From Glycocaulis sp050485565 (GTDB lineage Bacteria > Pseudomonadota > Alphaproteobacteria > Caulobacterales > Maricaulaceae), in the NCBI RefSeq assembly GCF_050485565.1, contig NZ_JBJHBQ010000004.1:232508-296507 (forward strand): DNA of 64,000 bases, written 5' to 3'. The notes under the pieces were generated by a model, which had not been told where the DNA came from, did no database searches, and saw only the letters and a program-made list of their open reading frames with translations. Of this stretch, positions 6,913 to 15,804 are shown piece after piece; position 1 is the stretch's first letter, and every line of letters starts with the position of its first letter. The position numbers were made by a program, and so were the translations under genes.

Positions 6913-9516
6913 TCAGGAGCCCATCCCGAACAGCTTGCCTGAACGTTGCCACCAGCCCGCGCGTTTCGGCCCGGTGTTTTCGCTCTCCTCGCCCGCTTCG
7001 GTGGCCGGCGCTTCGGATGCCGGTTCAGCCTTCTTTGCGCGCGGCTTGCGGGCAGGTGCCTTCTTCTGCCCGGGCGCGTCTTCGCTGGCGCTTTCAGCCG
7101 GAGCCTCGGCGGTTTCAGCGTCTGCCTTTTTCGCAGCAGCTTTACGCGTGCGCTTCGGCTTGGCCGGAGCCTCTGCCTCGACGGCCGCTTCACTTTGCGC
7201 AGGTGCCGCTTCGGCGGGTTCTGCCTTCTTGCGCCGTGTGCGCTTGGGCTTGGGTGCTTCCTCGGCAGGGGCGGGCTCGCCGGACGAGGCAGGCGCGTCG
7301 CTTGCCTCAGCGGAGCTTTCAGCTGCCTCAGACACCTCTTCCACAGCCTGCTTACGGCGGCGTGACGGGCGCGTGCGTGCGGGAGGTGCCTCACCAGATC
7401 CGATGGCTTCGCTTTCGCCCGGCTCGATCACCGACAGGCCGGCAATCTCGTTGTTCTCGTCTGAGCTGGATGCGGCGGCCTGATCGTCGCGTGCCTCGCC
7501 TTCACCGCGCCGGCGGCGGCCTCTGCCGCCCCTGCGGCCACGCCGTCTGCGCTTGCGGCCGCCTTCATCATCGCCGTCTGCGTGGGAGGGCGCGGGACGG
7601 TCACCTGAACGGTTCTCCTCGCCTGTTTCCTCGCTATCACTTTCCTGCGCGTCACCGGCCTGCTGGGGCGCACCACCACGCGCTTCGCCATCACCGCGAT
7701 TGCGTCCGCCCCGGCGTCTGCGCTTGCGGCCCCGGCGTTCCTCGCCCTGGCCTTCTGCGCGCGCAGCGGTTTCGGCGCCCTCTGCTGCGTCGTTATCCTC
7801 CTCGTCTTCGAGCGTTACTTCCTCGCGGGCGGCGCGCAGATCGGCCTCATCCTCAGGAGTCAGCACCGCAGATTCCACAGTCAGCGGCTTGGGCACGTAG
7901 GGTCCGCGATCACCGTCTTTACGCGCTTCCAGCCGCTCGATGCGCGATCCGTCGCGTTTCAGGTCGATATCTGTCGCGATCAAGACGCGCATGTCGAAGC
8001 GCTGCTCAACCGCGCGCAGATAGTCGCGCTTCTCGTTGAGCAGGTAGAGCGCCACCTCGTTGGGCAGATGCAGGGCGATCTTCAGGGCGCGACCTTTCAG
8101 GCCCTCTTCCTCGACGCTGCGGATAGCCGCCAGAGCGCTCGATTCCACGCTGCGCAGATAGCCAATGCCATTGCAGTGCGGGCAGGGCTCGGTAGAGCCT
8201 TCAACCAGGCTGGTACGGCGGCGCTGGCGGGAGATTTCCATCAGGCCGAACTGGGAAATTTTCGCCATCTGGATGCGCGCGCGGTCCTTGGCGAGCACCT
8301 CTTTCATCTTCTTTTCGACGGCGCGGATATTCTTGTTGTCCTCCATATCGATGAAATCGATGATGATGAGGCCGGCAAGGTCACGCAGGCGCATCTGGCG
8401 CGCGGCTTCCTCGGCCGCTTCCAGATTGGTGCGCAGCGCGGTCTGCTCGATATTGCGCTCTTTGGTCGACTTGCCCGAGTTCACATCGATGGCGACCAGC
8501 GCCTCTGTCGGGTTGATGACCAGATAGCCACCAGACTTCAGCTGCGCGACGGGCGAGTAGATCGCCTCAAGCTGGCTTTCGGTCCCGTGGCGCAGGAAGA
8601 GCGGCATGTCATCGGTATAGGGCTGCACCTTGGTGGCATGGCTCGGCATCAGCATGCGCATGAAGCCCTTGGCTTCCTTGTAGGCTTCCTCGCCCTCGAC
8701 CAGGACGTGCTCGATATCCTTGTCGTAAAGGTCGCGGATCGCGCGCTTGACCAGGTTGCCTTCCTCGTAAATCAGCGAGGGCGCGACGGATTTCAGCGTG
8801 GTCTCGCGGATCGTCTCCCACAGGCGGATCAGATAGTCATAGTCTCGCTTGATCTCCAGCTTGGTGCGCGCCGCACCCGCCGTGCGGATGATGAGGCCCA
8901 TGCCGCGCGGCAGATCGAGCGACTGGACGGCGCTTTTCAGGCGCTTGCGGTCGGTCGCGCTGGTGATCTTGCGCGAAATGCCGCCCCCACGGTCGGTATT
9001 GGGCATCAGCACGCAATAGCGTCCGGCCAGCGACAGATAGGTGGTCAGCGCCGCGCCCTTATTGCCGCGCTCCTCCTTGGAGACCTGCACCAGCATGACC
9101 TGACGGCGCTTGATGACTTCCTGGATCTTGTATTTGCGAAGCAGATTGCGCCGTTTGCGGGCAATCTCCTCCATCAGATCCTCGTCATCATCGGCATCGT
9201 CGCCGCCATCACTGTCCGTGTCGGCGGTCAGCTCGGCTTCGGCCTCGCGCAGGGCCTGACGATCCTCGAACGGGATCTGGTAGTAGTCGGGATGGATCTC
9301 GTTAAAGGCCAGAAAGCCGTGCTTGTTGCCGCCATATTCGACAAAGGCGGCCTGAAGCGAGGGTTCTACGCGGGTGACCTGGGCGAGATAGATATTGCCA
9401 CGAATGGGGCTGCGTGAAGCCGACTCAAAGTCGAAATCTTCAACGCGGTTGGAATCCACAATGACCACCCGGGTTTCTTCCGGGTGGGAGGCGTCGATCA
9501 GCATTTTGCGGGACAT
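6913..9516 (-). CDS. rne: Ribonuclease E
   Basis: Endoribonuclease that starts mRNA decay and processes rRNA, and scaffolds the degradosome. It has 867 residues from MSRKMLIDASHPEE. The N-terminal catalytic half has an S1 domain (about 35-120), a 5' sensor, and the DNase I-like site with VAIDVNSGKS and LAGLIIIDFIDM carrying the metal-binding aspartates. The Zn-link Cys motif is in EPCPHCNGIGYL. From about residue 540 the tail is disordered, alternating acidic and Arg/Lys-rich blocks with Ala/Glu/Lys repeats. The tail ends PKRAGWWQRSGKLFGMG; in Caulobacter a C-terminal GWW motif of RNase E binds PNPase. Runs alone, with a long leader region upstream. Confidence 0.97.
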   Translation of the reverse strand: MSRKMLIDASHPEETRVVIVDSNRVEDFDFESASRSPIRGNIYLAQVTRVEPSLQAAFVEYGGNKHGFLAFNEIHPDYYQIPFEDRQALREAEAELTADTDSDGGDDADDDEDLMEEIARKRRNLLRKYKIQEVIKRRQVMLVQVSKEERGNKGAALTTYLSLAGRYCVLMPNTDRGGGISRKITSATDRKRLKSAVQSLDLPRGMGLIIRTAGAARTKLEIKRDYDYLIRLWETIRETTLKSVAPSLIYEEGNLVKRAIRDLYDKDIEHVLVEGEEAYKEAKGFMRMLMPSHATKVQPYTDDMPLFLRHGTESQLEAIYSPVAQLKSGGYLVINPTEALVAIDVNSGKSTKERNIEQTALRTNLEAAEEAARQMRLRDLAGLIIIDFIDMEDNKNIRAVEKKMKEVLAKDRARIQMAKISQFGLMEISRQRRRTSLVEGSTEPCPHCNGIGYLRSVESSALAAIRSVEEEGLKGRALKIALHLPNEVALYLLNEKRDYLRAVEQRFDMRVLIATDIDLKRDGSRIERLEARKDGDRGPYVPKPLTVESAVLTPEDEADLRAAREEVTLEDEEDNDAAEGAETAARAEGQGEERRGRKRRRRGGRNRGDGEARGGAPQQAGDAQESDSEETGEENRSGDRPAPSHADGDDEGGRKRRRRGRRGGRGRRRRGEGEARDDQAAASSSDENNEIAGLSVIEPGESEAIGSGEAPPARTRPSRRRKQAVEEVSEAAESSAEASDAPASSGEPAPAEEAPKPKRTRRKKAEPAEAAPAQSEAAVEAEAPAKPKRTRKAAAKKADAETAEAPAESASEDAPGQKKAPARKPRAKKAEPASEAPATEAGEESENTGPKRAGWWQRSGKLFGMGS

Positions 9517-10066
9517 AAAGGCGAGCTCCGGTGCGCGCGCCAGCACGAATCATCCGGCCTGTGAGGGCCAGAGCAGAGAGCTGGGCGCTGAGTTGGGAGC
9601 GCAAGGGCGGCGTCGCTTCTGAAGGGGTCGAAGGGAAAGCACGCGCCTGGCGCATGTTCAAGGTTCCTTGTCGGCCTGTCCGGCACCCCCTGAAAGGCAG
9701 GGGAAACACGCGGAGCAGGCCGCTTTGACTGGTCTGGGGCGCGTGCGCGCAGAACCGGATAAGCGGTCCGCGGCGTCTGCCCGGTAAATCTTTGCTGCCC
9801 CGTTGATCCGCTGCGCGAGCCAGCGACGTATCGCCAGGCTCCCGGTCGCGCGGGGCGAGGTAGTGAAGCGTGTCAGGCGCCAGCAATTGCCGGACTGGCT
9901 GACAGCGTTATCAACACCGAAGCACACCATGCACCATTCGCTCCGGGATGAAAAGCAAGCTTATCCGTGCTAGCCAGCAATTATCGTTACGCGCTGGTAA
10001 CCGAATCGAAACCGGGGCGGGCTATTCTCTGTATGAGACCTGCGTTCAAGCAGGCCGGCTGAGGGT
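9517..10066. other. Long intergenic region between divergent rne and amiC
   Basis: About 550 bases with no convincing gene; short open frames here have no recognisable product. It must contain both promoters and probably a long rne leader (in E. coli the rne 5' UTR mediates autoregulation). Visible features are two GAATC sites (near 9546 and 10003; GANTC is the CcrM methylation target) and a 10-base direct repeat GCCAGCAATT at 9879-9888 and 9973-9982. I see no clear -35/-10 pair or terminator. Confidence 0.5.
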
Positions 10067-11338
10067 GTGCTACAGAGGGTGATGACGGTGGCGGTTATCA
10101 ATGGACTATCAGGTCTGAAGGCATGCATGGCGGCACTGCTCGTCATGGTGGCCAGCGGCTTTGCCCATGCAGATTCCATTACCGCCGTGCGCTTTGGCGT
10201 GCACGACACCCATACCCGCATCGTGATCGAGACCCGCACCGAGATGGGGTTTCGCGCCTTCACCTCTGGTGAGGTGTCGCCGCGCCTGATCGTTGATATT
10301 CCGGGCGCAGGCTGGGCGGTCAGCGGTCTCGATGGCCGGCAGGGGCAGGGCCACGGGCTCGCCGGACGGTTCCGCTTCGACCCCGCTGCGCAGACGCCGC
10401 GCCTGATTTTCGATCTGACCGAGAGCGCGCAGGTGCGCGAGAGCTTCGCCCTCCCGCCGGGCGAGGGCGGCTATCGTATCGTGATTGACATCGAACCGGC
10501 ACCGGCGGCGGTGATGACGGCCAGCTCCGGCTTTGATGTCACCGATCACACCATCACGCAGTATCTGGCTGAGCGTGTGCAGGTGTCTTACGTGCCGCCG
10601 CGCTGTGAGCGCCCGCGCATCGTCATCGATCCGGGCCATGGCGGACGTGATCCGGGTGCGCCGGGCCGGTTTGGCGGGGTGTCGGAATCCCATCTGGCGC
10701 TGGCTGCCGGGCTCGCGCTGCGCGACATTCTCAATGCCCGTGGCCGCTATGAAGTTATCATGACGCGTGACCGCGACATTTTCCTCGAGCTGGATGAGCG
10801 TATCCAGGTCGCCCGCCGGGCGCAGGCAGATATCTTCATTTCGCTGCACGCCGATGCCGCGCCCAACGGCGCGACGGGCCCGCGCGGCGCGGCTGTCTAC
10901 ACCCTGTCGGATTCAGGCACCAACCGCGCGCGCAACCGCGCGCGTCAGGACGGTGAGTGGCTGCAGACCAGCGCCTCGCGCACCGAGCAGGTCAACGATC
11001 TGCTGCTGGAAATGTCGCTGCAGGAAAAGCGCAACCAGTCGCTTATCTTTGCGGCTTCCATTCTGGAGACCTCTTCGGCGATCACGCCGCTCTTCCGCCG
11101 CGAGCCGCTGGAGCGCGGCTTCTGGGTGCTGCTGGATTCCCAGATCCCCGCCGTCCTGTTCGAGATGGGCTTTATGACCAACCCGGACGACTCGCGTAAT
11201 CTGAACACTCCGGCCTATCGCCAGCGGCTGATGACGGCGGTGGCAGACTCCATCGATGCCTATTTCGCGGTCTGCAATAATACCGGCCCGGTCCGCACCG
11301 CAGCTGCTGGCAATGCAGGCGGCCCGGCGCTGCGCTGA
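10067..11338 (+). CDS. amiC: N-acetylmuramoyl-L-alanine amidase (AmiC-like)
   Basis: Periplasmic zinc amidase that cuts the MurNAc-L-Ala bond of peptidoglycan, needed for daughter-cell separation. It has up to 423 residues. An exported signal ends near FAHADS, an AMIN domain (about 35-135) targets the septum or cell wall, and an Amidase_3 domain covers about 175-400. Zinc and catalytic residues are visible in VIDPGHGGRDPGA, the conserved ISLHADA, and the C-terminal VLFEMGFMTN glutamate. The start is uncertain: GTG at 10067 or ATG at 10082, neither with ideal ribosome-binding spacing. It precedes the PBP1A gene, so hydrolysis and synthesis of peptidoglycan are encoded together. Confidence 0.94.
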   Translation: MLQRVMTVAVINGLSGLKACMAALLVMVASGFAHADSITAVRFGVHDTHTRIVIETRTEMGFRAFTSGEVSPRLIVDIPGAGWAVSGLDGRQGQGHGLAGRFRFDPAAQTPRLIFDLTESAQVRESFALPPGEGGYRIVIDIEPAPAAVMTASSGFDVTDHTITQYLAERVQVSYVPPRCERPRIVIDPGHGGRDPGAPGRFGGVSESHLALAAGLALRDILNARGRYEVIMTRDRDIFLELDERIQVARRAQADIFISLHADAAPNGATGPRGAAVYTLSDSGTNRARNRARQDGEWLQTSASRTEQVNDLLLEMSLQEKRNQSLIFAASILETSSAITPLFRREPLERGFWVLLDSQIPAVLFEMGFMTNPDDSRNLNTPAYRQRLMTAVADSIDAYFAVCNNTGPVRTAAAGNAGGPALR

Positions 11339-11461
11339 CCTTCCGGCCTGAAACCGGCTTGGACGGATCGGCCTCATCAGGCCATAATGCCGCCGCAGTG
11401 AGGGGCATGGTCTGCAGCCCTGCCGGACAGGCAGGCAGCATCGACTGGACAGGCGAAATAG

Positions 11462-13945
11462 ATGGCAGTCTTCAGCGTGAAAAACTTCGGCAAGCTGGCT
11501 CTCTGGGCAGGCTCGACCATTGCGGTTGTCGGCATCGTGGCTCTGGTCGCGGTGTCCATCTATGTCGCGCGGGTCACCGAAGACCTGCCTGATTACGCAC
11601 AGCTGGCCGAGTATGAGCCGCCGATCATGAGCCGCATGCATGCCGGCGACGGGCTGCTGATCGCCGAATATGCGTTTGAGCGCCGCGTCTTCGTGCCGAT
11701 AGACGCGATCCCGCCTCAGGTCCTGAACGCTTTCCTCGCGGCAGAGGACGCCAATTTCTACAATCATAGCGGCATCGACCTGATGGGGCTGGTGCGCGCG
11801 GCTGTGTCCAATATCGGCAATATTATCAATGGCCGCCGTCTTGAGGGCGGTTCGACCATCACCCAGCAGGTGGCCAAGAACTTCCTGCTCTCCTCCGAGC
11901 AGCGTGTAGCGCGCAAGGTGCAGGAAATGGTGCTGGCCATGCGCATGGAGCGCGCCTTCACCAAGGACCGCATACTTGAGCTGTATCTCAACGAGATTTT
12001 CCTCGGCAATCGCGCCTATGGCGTGGCGGCGGCGGCGCTGAACTATTTCGACAGCTCGCTGGACGAGCTGGAATTGCATGAGATCGCGTATCTGGCAGCC
12101 CTGCCCAAGGCGCCGAACAACTACCATCCGACCCGGCGCCCCGAAGCGGCCATCGGCCGCCGCAACTACGTACTCGCGCGCATGCACGTGAACGGCTTCA
12201 TCACGGAAGCAGAGATGCGCGAAGCGCAGGCCCAGCCGCTCGAAACGGTCAGGCGGCTGCAGGGCGAGACCTATCTGGCGGCGGAGTATTTCGTCGAGGA
12301 AGTACGCCGCGAGCTCTTCAACATGTATGGCGAGGAGCAGCTTTACTCCGGCGGTCTGTCGGTGCGTACCTCGCTCGACACCCGCGCCCAGCTGGCCGCC
12401 CGCTCGGCACTGCGTGCCGGCCTGCTGGAATATGACCGGCGCTATGGCTATCGCGGCCCGCTCACCACGCTGGAAGACTTTGACGCCTGGCCGGAACAAC
12501 TGGCCGAAGTCGAGGTGCCGCGCGATCTGGACGAGGGGTGGACGCATGGCGTCGTGCTGGAAGTGCGCGATGGTGACGTGCTGATCGGCACGGTCGACCG
12601 CGCACGTGGCAACATCCCGCTATCCGAACTGCGCTGGGCGCGCCGCCCGTCACGCTCGTCGACCACTAATTTCCCGGTGCTTGGCCCGGCCATTCAACGC
12701 CCGTCCGACGTGCTCGAGCTGGGCGATGTGGTGCTTGTCGAGCGCCTGTCTGAAGAGGGTGAGGAATACGCCCTGCGCCAGGTGCCGGAGGTCAATGGCG
12801 CGGTGATGGCGCTAGATCCCTATACCGGCCGGGTGCTGGCCATGATTGGCGGTTATTCCTTCCAGCACAGCCAGTTCAACCGCGCCACGCAGGCGCGCCG
12901 CCAGCCCGGCTCTTCGTTCAAACCCTTTGTCTATGCCACCGCGCTGGACAATGGCTTCACGCCCGCCAGCATTATTCTGGATGCGCCCTTCGCGGCCACG
13001 GGTGGCGGGGATCACCGCTTCTACCGCCCGTCCAATTATTCCGACCGGTTCTACGGACCCTCCACAATGCGTCTGGGGCTGGAGCTGTCGCGTAACGTGA
13101 TGACGGTGCGGCTGGCGCAGGATACCGGCATGCAGCCCATTGCCGAATATGCCGAACGCTTCGGGATTTACGACCGCATGGATCCGGTCCTCGCCATGTC
13201 ACTGGGTGCAGGCGAGACCACGCTATGGCGGCTGATGAGCGCCTATGGCGCGCTGGTCAATGGCGGACGGCGTGTGACGCCAACCGTGATCGACCGGGTG
13301 CAGGACCGTACCGGCCGTACCATTTTCGTGCACGACGAGCGCGAATGCGTGCAATGCGATGTCGAGCAATGGACAGACGGGCTTGCCGAGCCTGAGCTGG
13401 CCGAACTGGGCGAAGAAGTCGTTGACCCGGTGACCGCCTATCAGGTCGTCTCCATGCTGGAAGGCGCGGTGCGGCGCGGTACCGGCAGCGCGCTCAACGC
13501 GCTTGGCCGCCCGGTGGCCGGCAAGACCGGCACCACGAACGAGTTCCGCGATGCCTGGTTTGTCGGCTTTACGCCAGACCTGGTGGTCGGCGTCTATGTC
13601 GGCTTTGATACGCCGGTGCCGCTGGGTTCGGGCGAAGCGGGCGGACGCGCCGCCGCGCCGATTGCGCGCGACACGTTTGCGCCCATTCTGGAAGACTATC
13701 CGGTCGCGCCGTTCCGCGTGCCTGAAGGGGTGCGCCTGGTGCCGATCAATGCACGCTCCGGTGAGCCGTCCGTGCTGGGCCGTCCAGGCGTGATCCTGGA
13801 GGCATTCCGTCCGGGGACCGAGCCGGTGCGCGGGGCCAGCCGCGAGGAAGAGACGCTCAGCTTTGGCACTGGCCGTCTGCGTGACGGCGATGGCGAGAAC
13901 GGCGAATCCGGTGAGGTGGTCGACACGCTGGACGGAATCTACTAG
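11462..13945 (+). CDS. mrcA: Penicillin-binding protein 1A (class A PBP)
   Basis: Bifunctional inner-membrane enzyme that polymerises glycan strands and crosslinks peptides. It has 827 residues. A transmembrane helix spans about 12-36. The GT51 domain follows, with catalytic Glu near 95 in AAEDANFYNHSG and the GGSTITQQVAKN block. The transpeptidase domain has the SxxK serine at about 484 (PGSSFKPF), an SRN motif (LSRNVMT) and KTGT at about 688. An OB-like insert (about 320-450) sits between them. It lies 123 bases after amiC and just before prfB, the order seen in Caulobacter relatives. Confidence 0.96.
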   Translation: MAVFSVKNFGKLALWAGSTIAVVGIVALVAVSIYVARVTEDLPDYAQLAEYEPPIMSRMHAGDGLLIAEYAFERRVFVPIDAIPPQVLNAFLAAEDANFYNHSGIDLMGLVRAAVSNIGNIINGRRLEGGSTITQQVAKNFLLSSEQRVARKVQEMVLAMRMERAFTKDRILELYLNEIFLGNRAYGVAAAALNYFDSSLDELELHEIAYLAALPKAPNNYHPTRRPEAAIGRRNYVLARMHVNGFITEAEMREAQAQPLETVRRLQGETYLAAEYFVEEVRRELFNMYGEEQLYSGGLSVRTSLDTRAQLAARSALRAGLLEYDRRYGYRGPLTTLEDFDAWPEQLAEVEVPRDLDEGWTHGVVLEVRDGDVLIGTVDRARGNIPLSELRWARRPSRSSTTNFPVLGPAIQRPSDVLELGDVVLVERLSEEGEEYALRQVPEVNGAVMALDPYTGRVLAMIGGYSFQHSQFNRATQARRQPGSSFKPFVYATALDNGFTPASIILDAPFAATGGGDHRFYRPSNYSDRFYGPSTMRLGLELSRNVMTVRLAQDTGMQPIAEYAERFGIYDRMDPVLAMSLGAGETTLWRLMSAYGALVNGGRRVTPTVIDRVQDRTGRTIFVHDERECVQCDVEQWTDGLAEPELAELGEEVVDPVTAYQVVSMLEGAVRRGTGSALNALGRPVAGKTGTTNEFRDAWFVGFTPDLVVGVYVGFDTPVPLGSGEAGGRAAAPIARDTFAPILEDYPVAPFRVPEGVRLVPINARSGEPSVLGRPGVILEAFRPGTEPVRGASREEETLSFGTGRLRDGDGENGESGEVVDTLDGIY

Positions 13946-14049
13946 CCGGTACAGCAGCGGGCCTTGTCTGGCGTGGCCAGCTTGGCTATGCGCCAGTCAG
14001 CCCGTCTTCAGGCACTTTTCCTTTTTTGCAGCATTACAGGTTTCCTCCC

Positions 14050-15169
14050 ATGCGCGCCGATATTGCGTCCTTAAAAACCTCCATCGAGCAGTCAGTGGAA
14101 CTGCTAAGGAGGCGTCTTTGACTGGGATCAGGCTGAAGCACGCCTCGACGAGCTGAACGCACGCGCCGAGGCACCGGATTTCTGGAATGACGCGGCCCGG
14201 GCGCAGAGCCTGATGCGCGAGCGCAATACGCTCGACCGGCAGATGACCAATGTGCGCGAGATCGAAGCTGAACTTGCCGATACGCTGGAGCTGGCCGAAC
14301 TGGCCGATGGCGAAGGCGATGAAGACCTTTATGGCGAGGCCGTAACCGCCCTCAAGGCGCTGAAAGAACGCGCGGGCCGGGCGGAGCTGGAAGCCCTGCT
14401 GTCGGGCGAGGCCGACGCCAATGACTGCTATGTCGAGATACATCCCGGCGCGGGTGGCACCGAGGCGCAGGACTGGGCCGCCATGCTGACGCGCATGTAC
14501 ACGCGCTGGGCCAATGCGTCCGGCTACAAGGTGGAGGTGATCGAGGAGCAGTCGGGCGAGGAAGCCGGGCTGAAATCGGCTACCCTGCTAATCAAGGGCG
14601 AAAACGCCTATGGCTGGCTGAAAACCGAAGCCGGGGTGCACCGTCTGGTGCGTATCTCGCCCTTTGACAGCTCAGGGCGCCGCCATACCAGCTTTGCCAG
14701 TGTCTGGGTCTATCCGCTGATCGACGACACGATCGAAATCGAGATACTCGACAAGGATGTGCGCACCGATACCTTCCGGGCTTCAGGGGCGGGCGGCCAG
14801 CACGTCAACAAGACCGATAGCGCGATCCGCCTGACCCACGAGCCAACAGGCATCGTGGTGCAGTGTCAGGCTGACCGCTCCCAGCACAAGAACCGCGAAA
14901 CCGCGTGGAACATGCTGCGCGCGCGCCTGTATGAGCTGGAGCTGCAAAAACGCGAGGCGGCAGCCCAGGCGGAAGCCGACGCCAAGACCGATATCGGCTG
15001 GGGCCACCAGATACGCTCCTACGTCCTGCAGCCCTATCAGATGGTCAAGGATTTGCGCACCAGCGTGGAGACCTCCGATACGCAAGGCGTGCTGGACGGT
15101 GATCTCGATGCCTTCATGGCCGCGGCCCTCGCTGCACGCGTCGGCGGGGAAGAGGCGGCCTCCAGCTAG
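14050..15169 (+). CDS. prfB: Peptide chain release factor 2 with programmed +1 frameshift
   Basis: Terminates translation at UGA and UAA. The reading frame is split. An ATG at 14050 opens 23 codons ending in CTT followed by an in-frame TGA at 14119-14121. Shifting +1 at CTT TGA C resumes at GAC (14120) and continues 349 codons to 15169, giving about 372 residues. An internal Shine-Dalgarno AGGAGG (14107-14112) lies three bases before the CTT codon, the same geometry as in E. coli prfB. The downstream part has the codon-recognition SPF motif and the catalytic GGQ at residues 248-250. Low RF2 favours shifting, so the gene controls itself. This is the normal state of the gene, not a mutation. 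Confidence 0.97.
14107..14122 (+). promoter_or_regulatory. prfB: RF2 programmed frameshift signal
   Basis: AGGAGG (14107-14112), a CGT spacer codon, then the slippery CTT TGA C. The internal Shine-Dalgarno pairs with 16S rRNA of the elongating ribosome and, with slow termination at the poor-context UGA, drives +1 slippage on CTT. Sequence and spacing match the known prfB signal almost exactly. Confidence 0.95.
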
Positions 15170-15200
15170 GGCGTCCGGCTACATCCTTTGCGGACAACGA

Positions 15201-15232
15201 AAAAGGGCGGCCCGTATGGACCGCCCTTTTGT
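15201..15232. terminator. Bidirectional Rho-independent terminator between prfB and bactofilin gene
   Basis: AAAAGGGCGG, a 10-base loop, CCGCCCTTTT: a perfect 10-bp stem, with A-run on one side and T-run on the other, so it can end transcripts from both converging genes. It lies about 30 bases after the prfB stop and 24 bases after the bactofilin stop. Confidence 0.9.
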
Positions 15233-15255
15233 CATTCAGGTACTGAACGCCCGTG

Positions 15256-15804
15256 TTACGCCTTGGAGGCGAACGGATCGCTATTGGCTGCGGCTGCCGG
15301 GCGCGGAGCCGAAGCGGCAGATGCCGAGCTCGGCGGGGCAGGCGGCATGGACGCGGCCGCTTTGGGCTTGTCCTGCGAAATGGAGTCAGATGTGGCTGAT
15401 TTCTTGTCCGAAAGCGGATCGGACGAACGGCGGCAATGGCCGTCGAAATAGGCGCCGCTTTCTACTGCCAGCGTGGCGTGAATAATGTCGCCTTCAATGC
15501 GCGCGGTTGCGGCCAGCTGCACCTGGCGGGCCCGGACCGAGCCTTCCACGCGGCCGCGAACAACGACGCTCTCGGCGACCACTTCGCCCTTAACCGTCGC
15601 TTCCTCTCCAATGCTGAGCGATCCGGCGCGCACGTCGCCTTCGACGACGCCATCGAGCTGAACCTCGCCTTCGGAGGAGATGGAGCCCGTGATCGTCAGA
15701 TCAGCGCTGAGAATGGAGGGAGCTTTCGATTTCATGGCGGACCTTTTGGCTGGGGGCGGCGGGCTTCCCGTTTCCGGGGCGGGGGAGTCCTTTTTATTGA
15801 ACAT
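15256..15804 (-). CDS. bacA: Bactofilin
   Basis: Polymer-forming cytoskeletal protein that localises cell-wall enzymes. It has 182 residues. A short Pro/Lys-rich N-terminus (1-28) leads into the central bactofilin beta-helix (about 30-125), seen as repeated short strands with G at the turns (SILSADLTITGSI, GDVRAGSLSIG, GEVVAESVVVRG, GSVRARQVQL, GDIIHATLAVE). A Pro/Ala/Ser-rich tail follows. It overlaps the upstream M23 peptidase gene by 11 bases, so the two are translationally coupled. In Hyphomonas neptunium, BacA works with the adjacent M23 peptidase LmdC in stalk and bud shape; the same partnership is inferred here. Confidence 0.93.
   Translation of the reverse strand: MFNKKDSPAPETGSPPPPAKRSAMKSKAPSILSADLTITGSISSEGEVQLDGVVEGDVRAGSLSIGEEATVKGEVVAESVVVRGRVEGSVRARQVQLAATARIEGDIIHATLAVESGAYFDGHCRRSSDPLSDKKSATSDSISQDKPKAAASMPPAPPSSASAASAPRPAAAANSDPFASKA

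Noticed and set aside
6795..7394. N-terminal extension of the M48 protease frame into the rne tail
   Set aside because: The extension is low-complexity antisense sequence; the start at 6794 has a signal peptide and a ribosome-binding site.
7017..9417. Long open frames antisense to rne
   Set aside because: Products are Arg/Pro/Leu-rich or lack domain features; they arise from GC-rich codon bias opposite a well-supported gene.
9905..9992. DnaA boxes or replication origin near TTATCAACA and TTATCCGTG
   Set aside because: Only two imperfect matches, no AT-rich unwinding region and no dnaA, parAB or hemE nearby.
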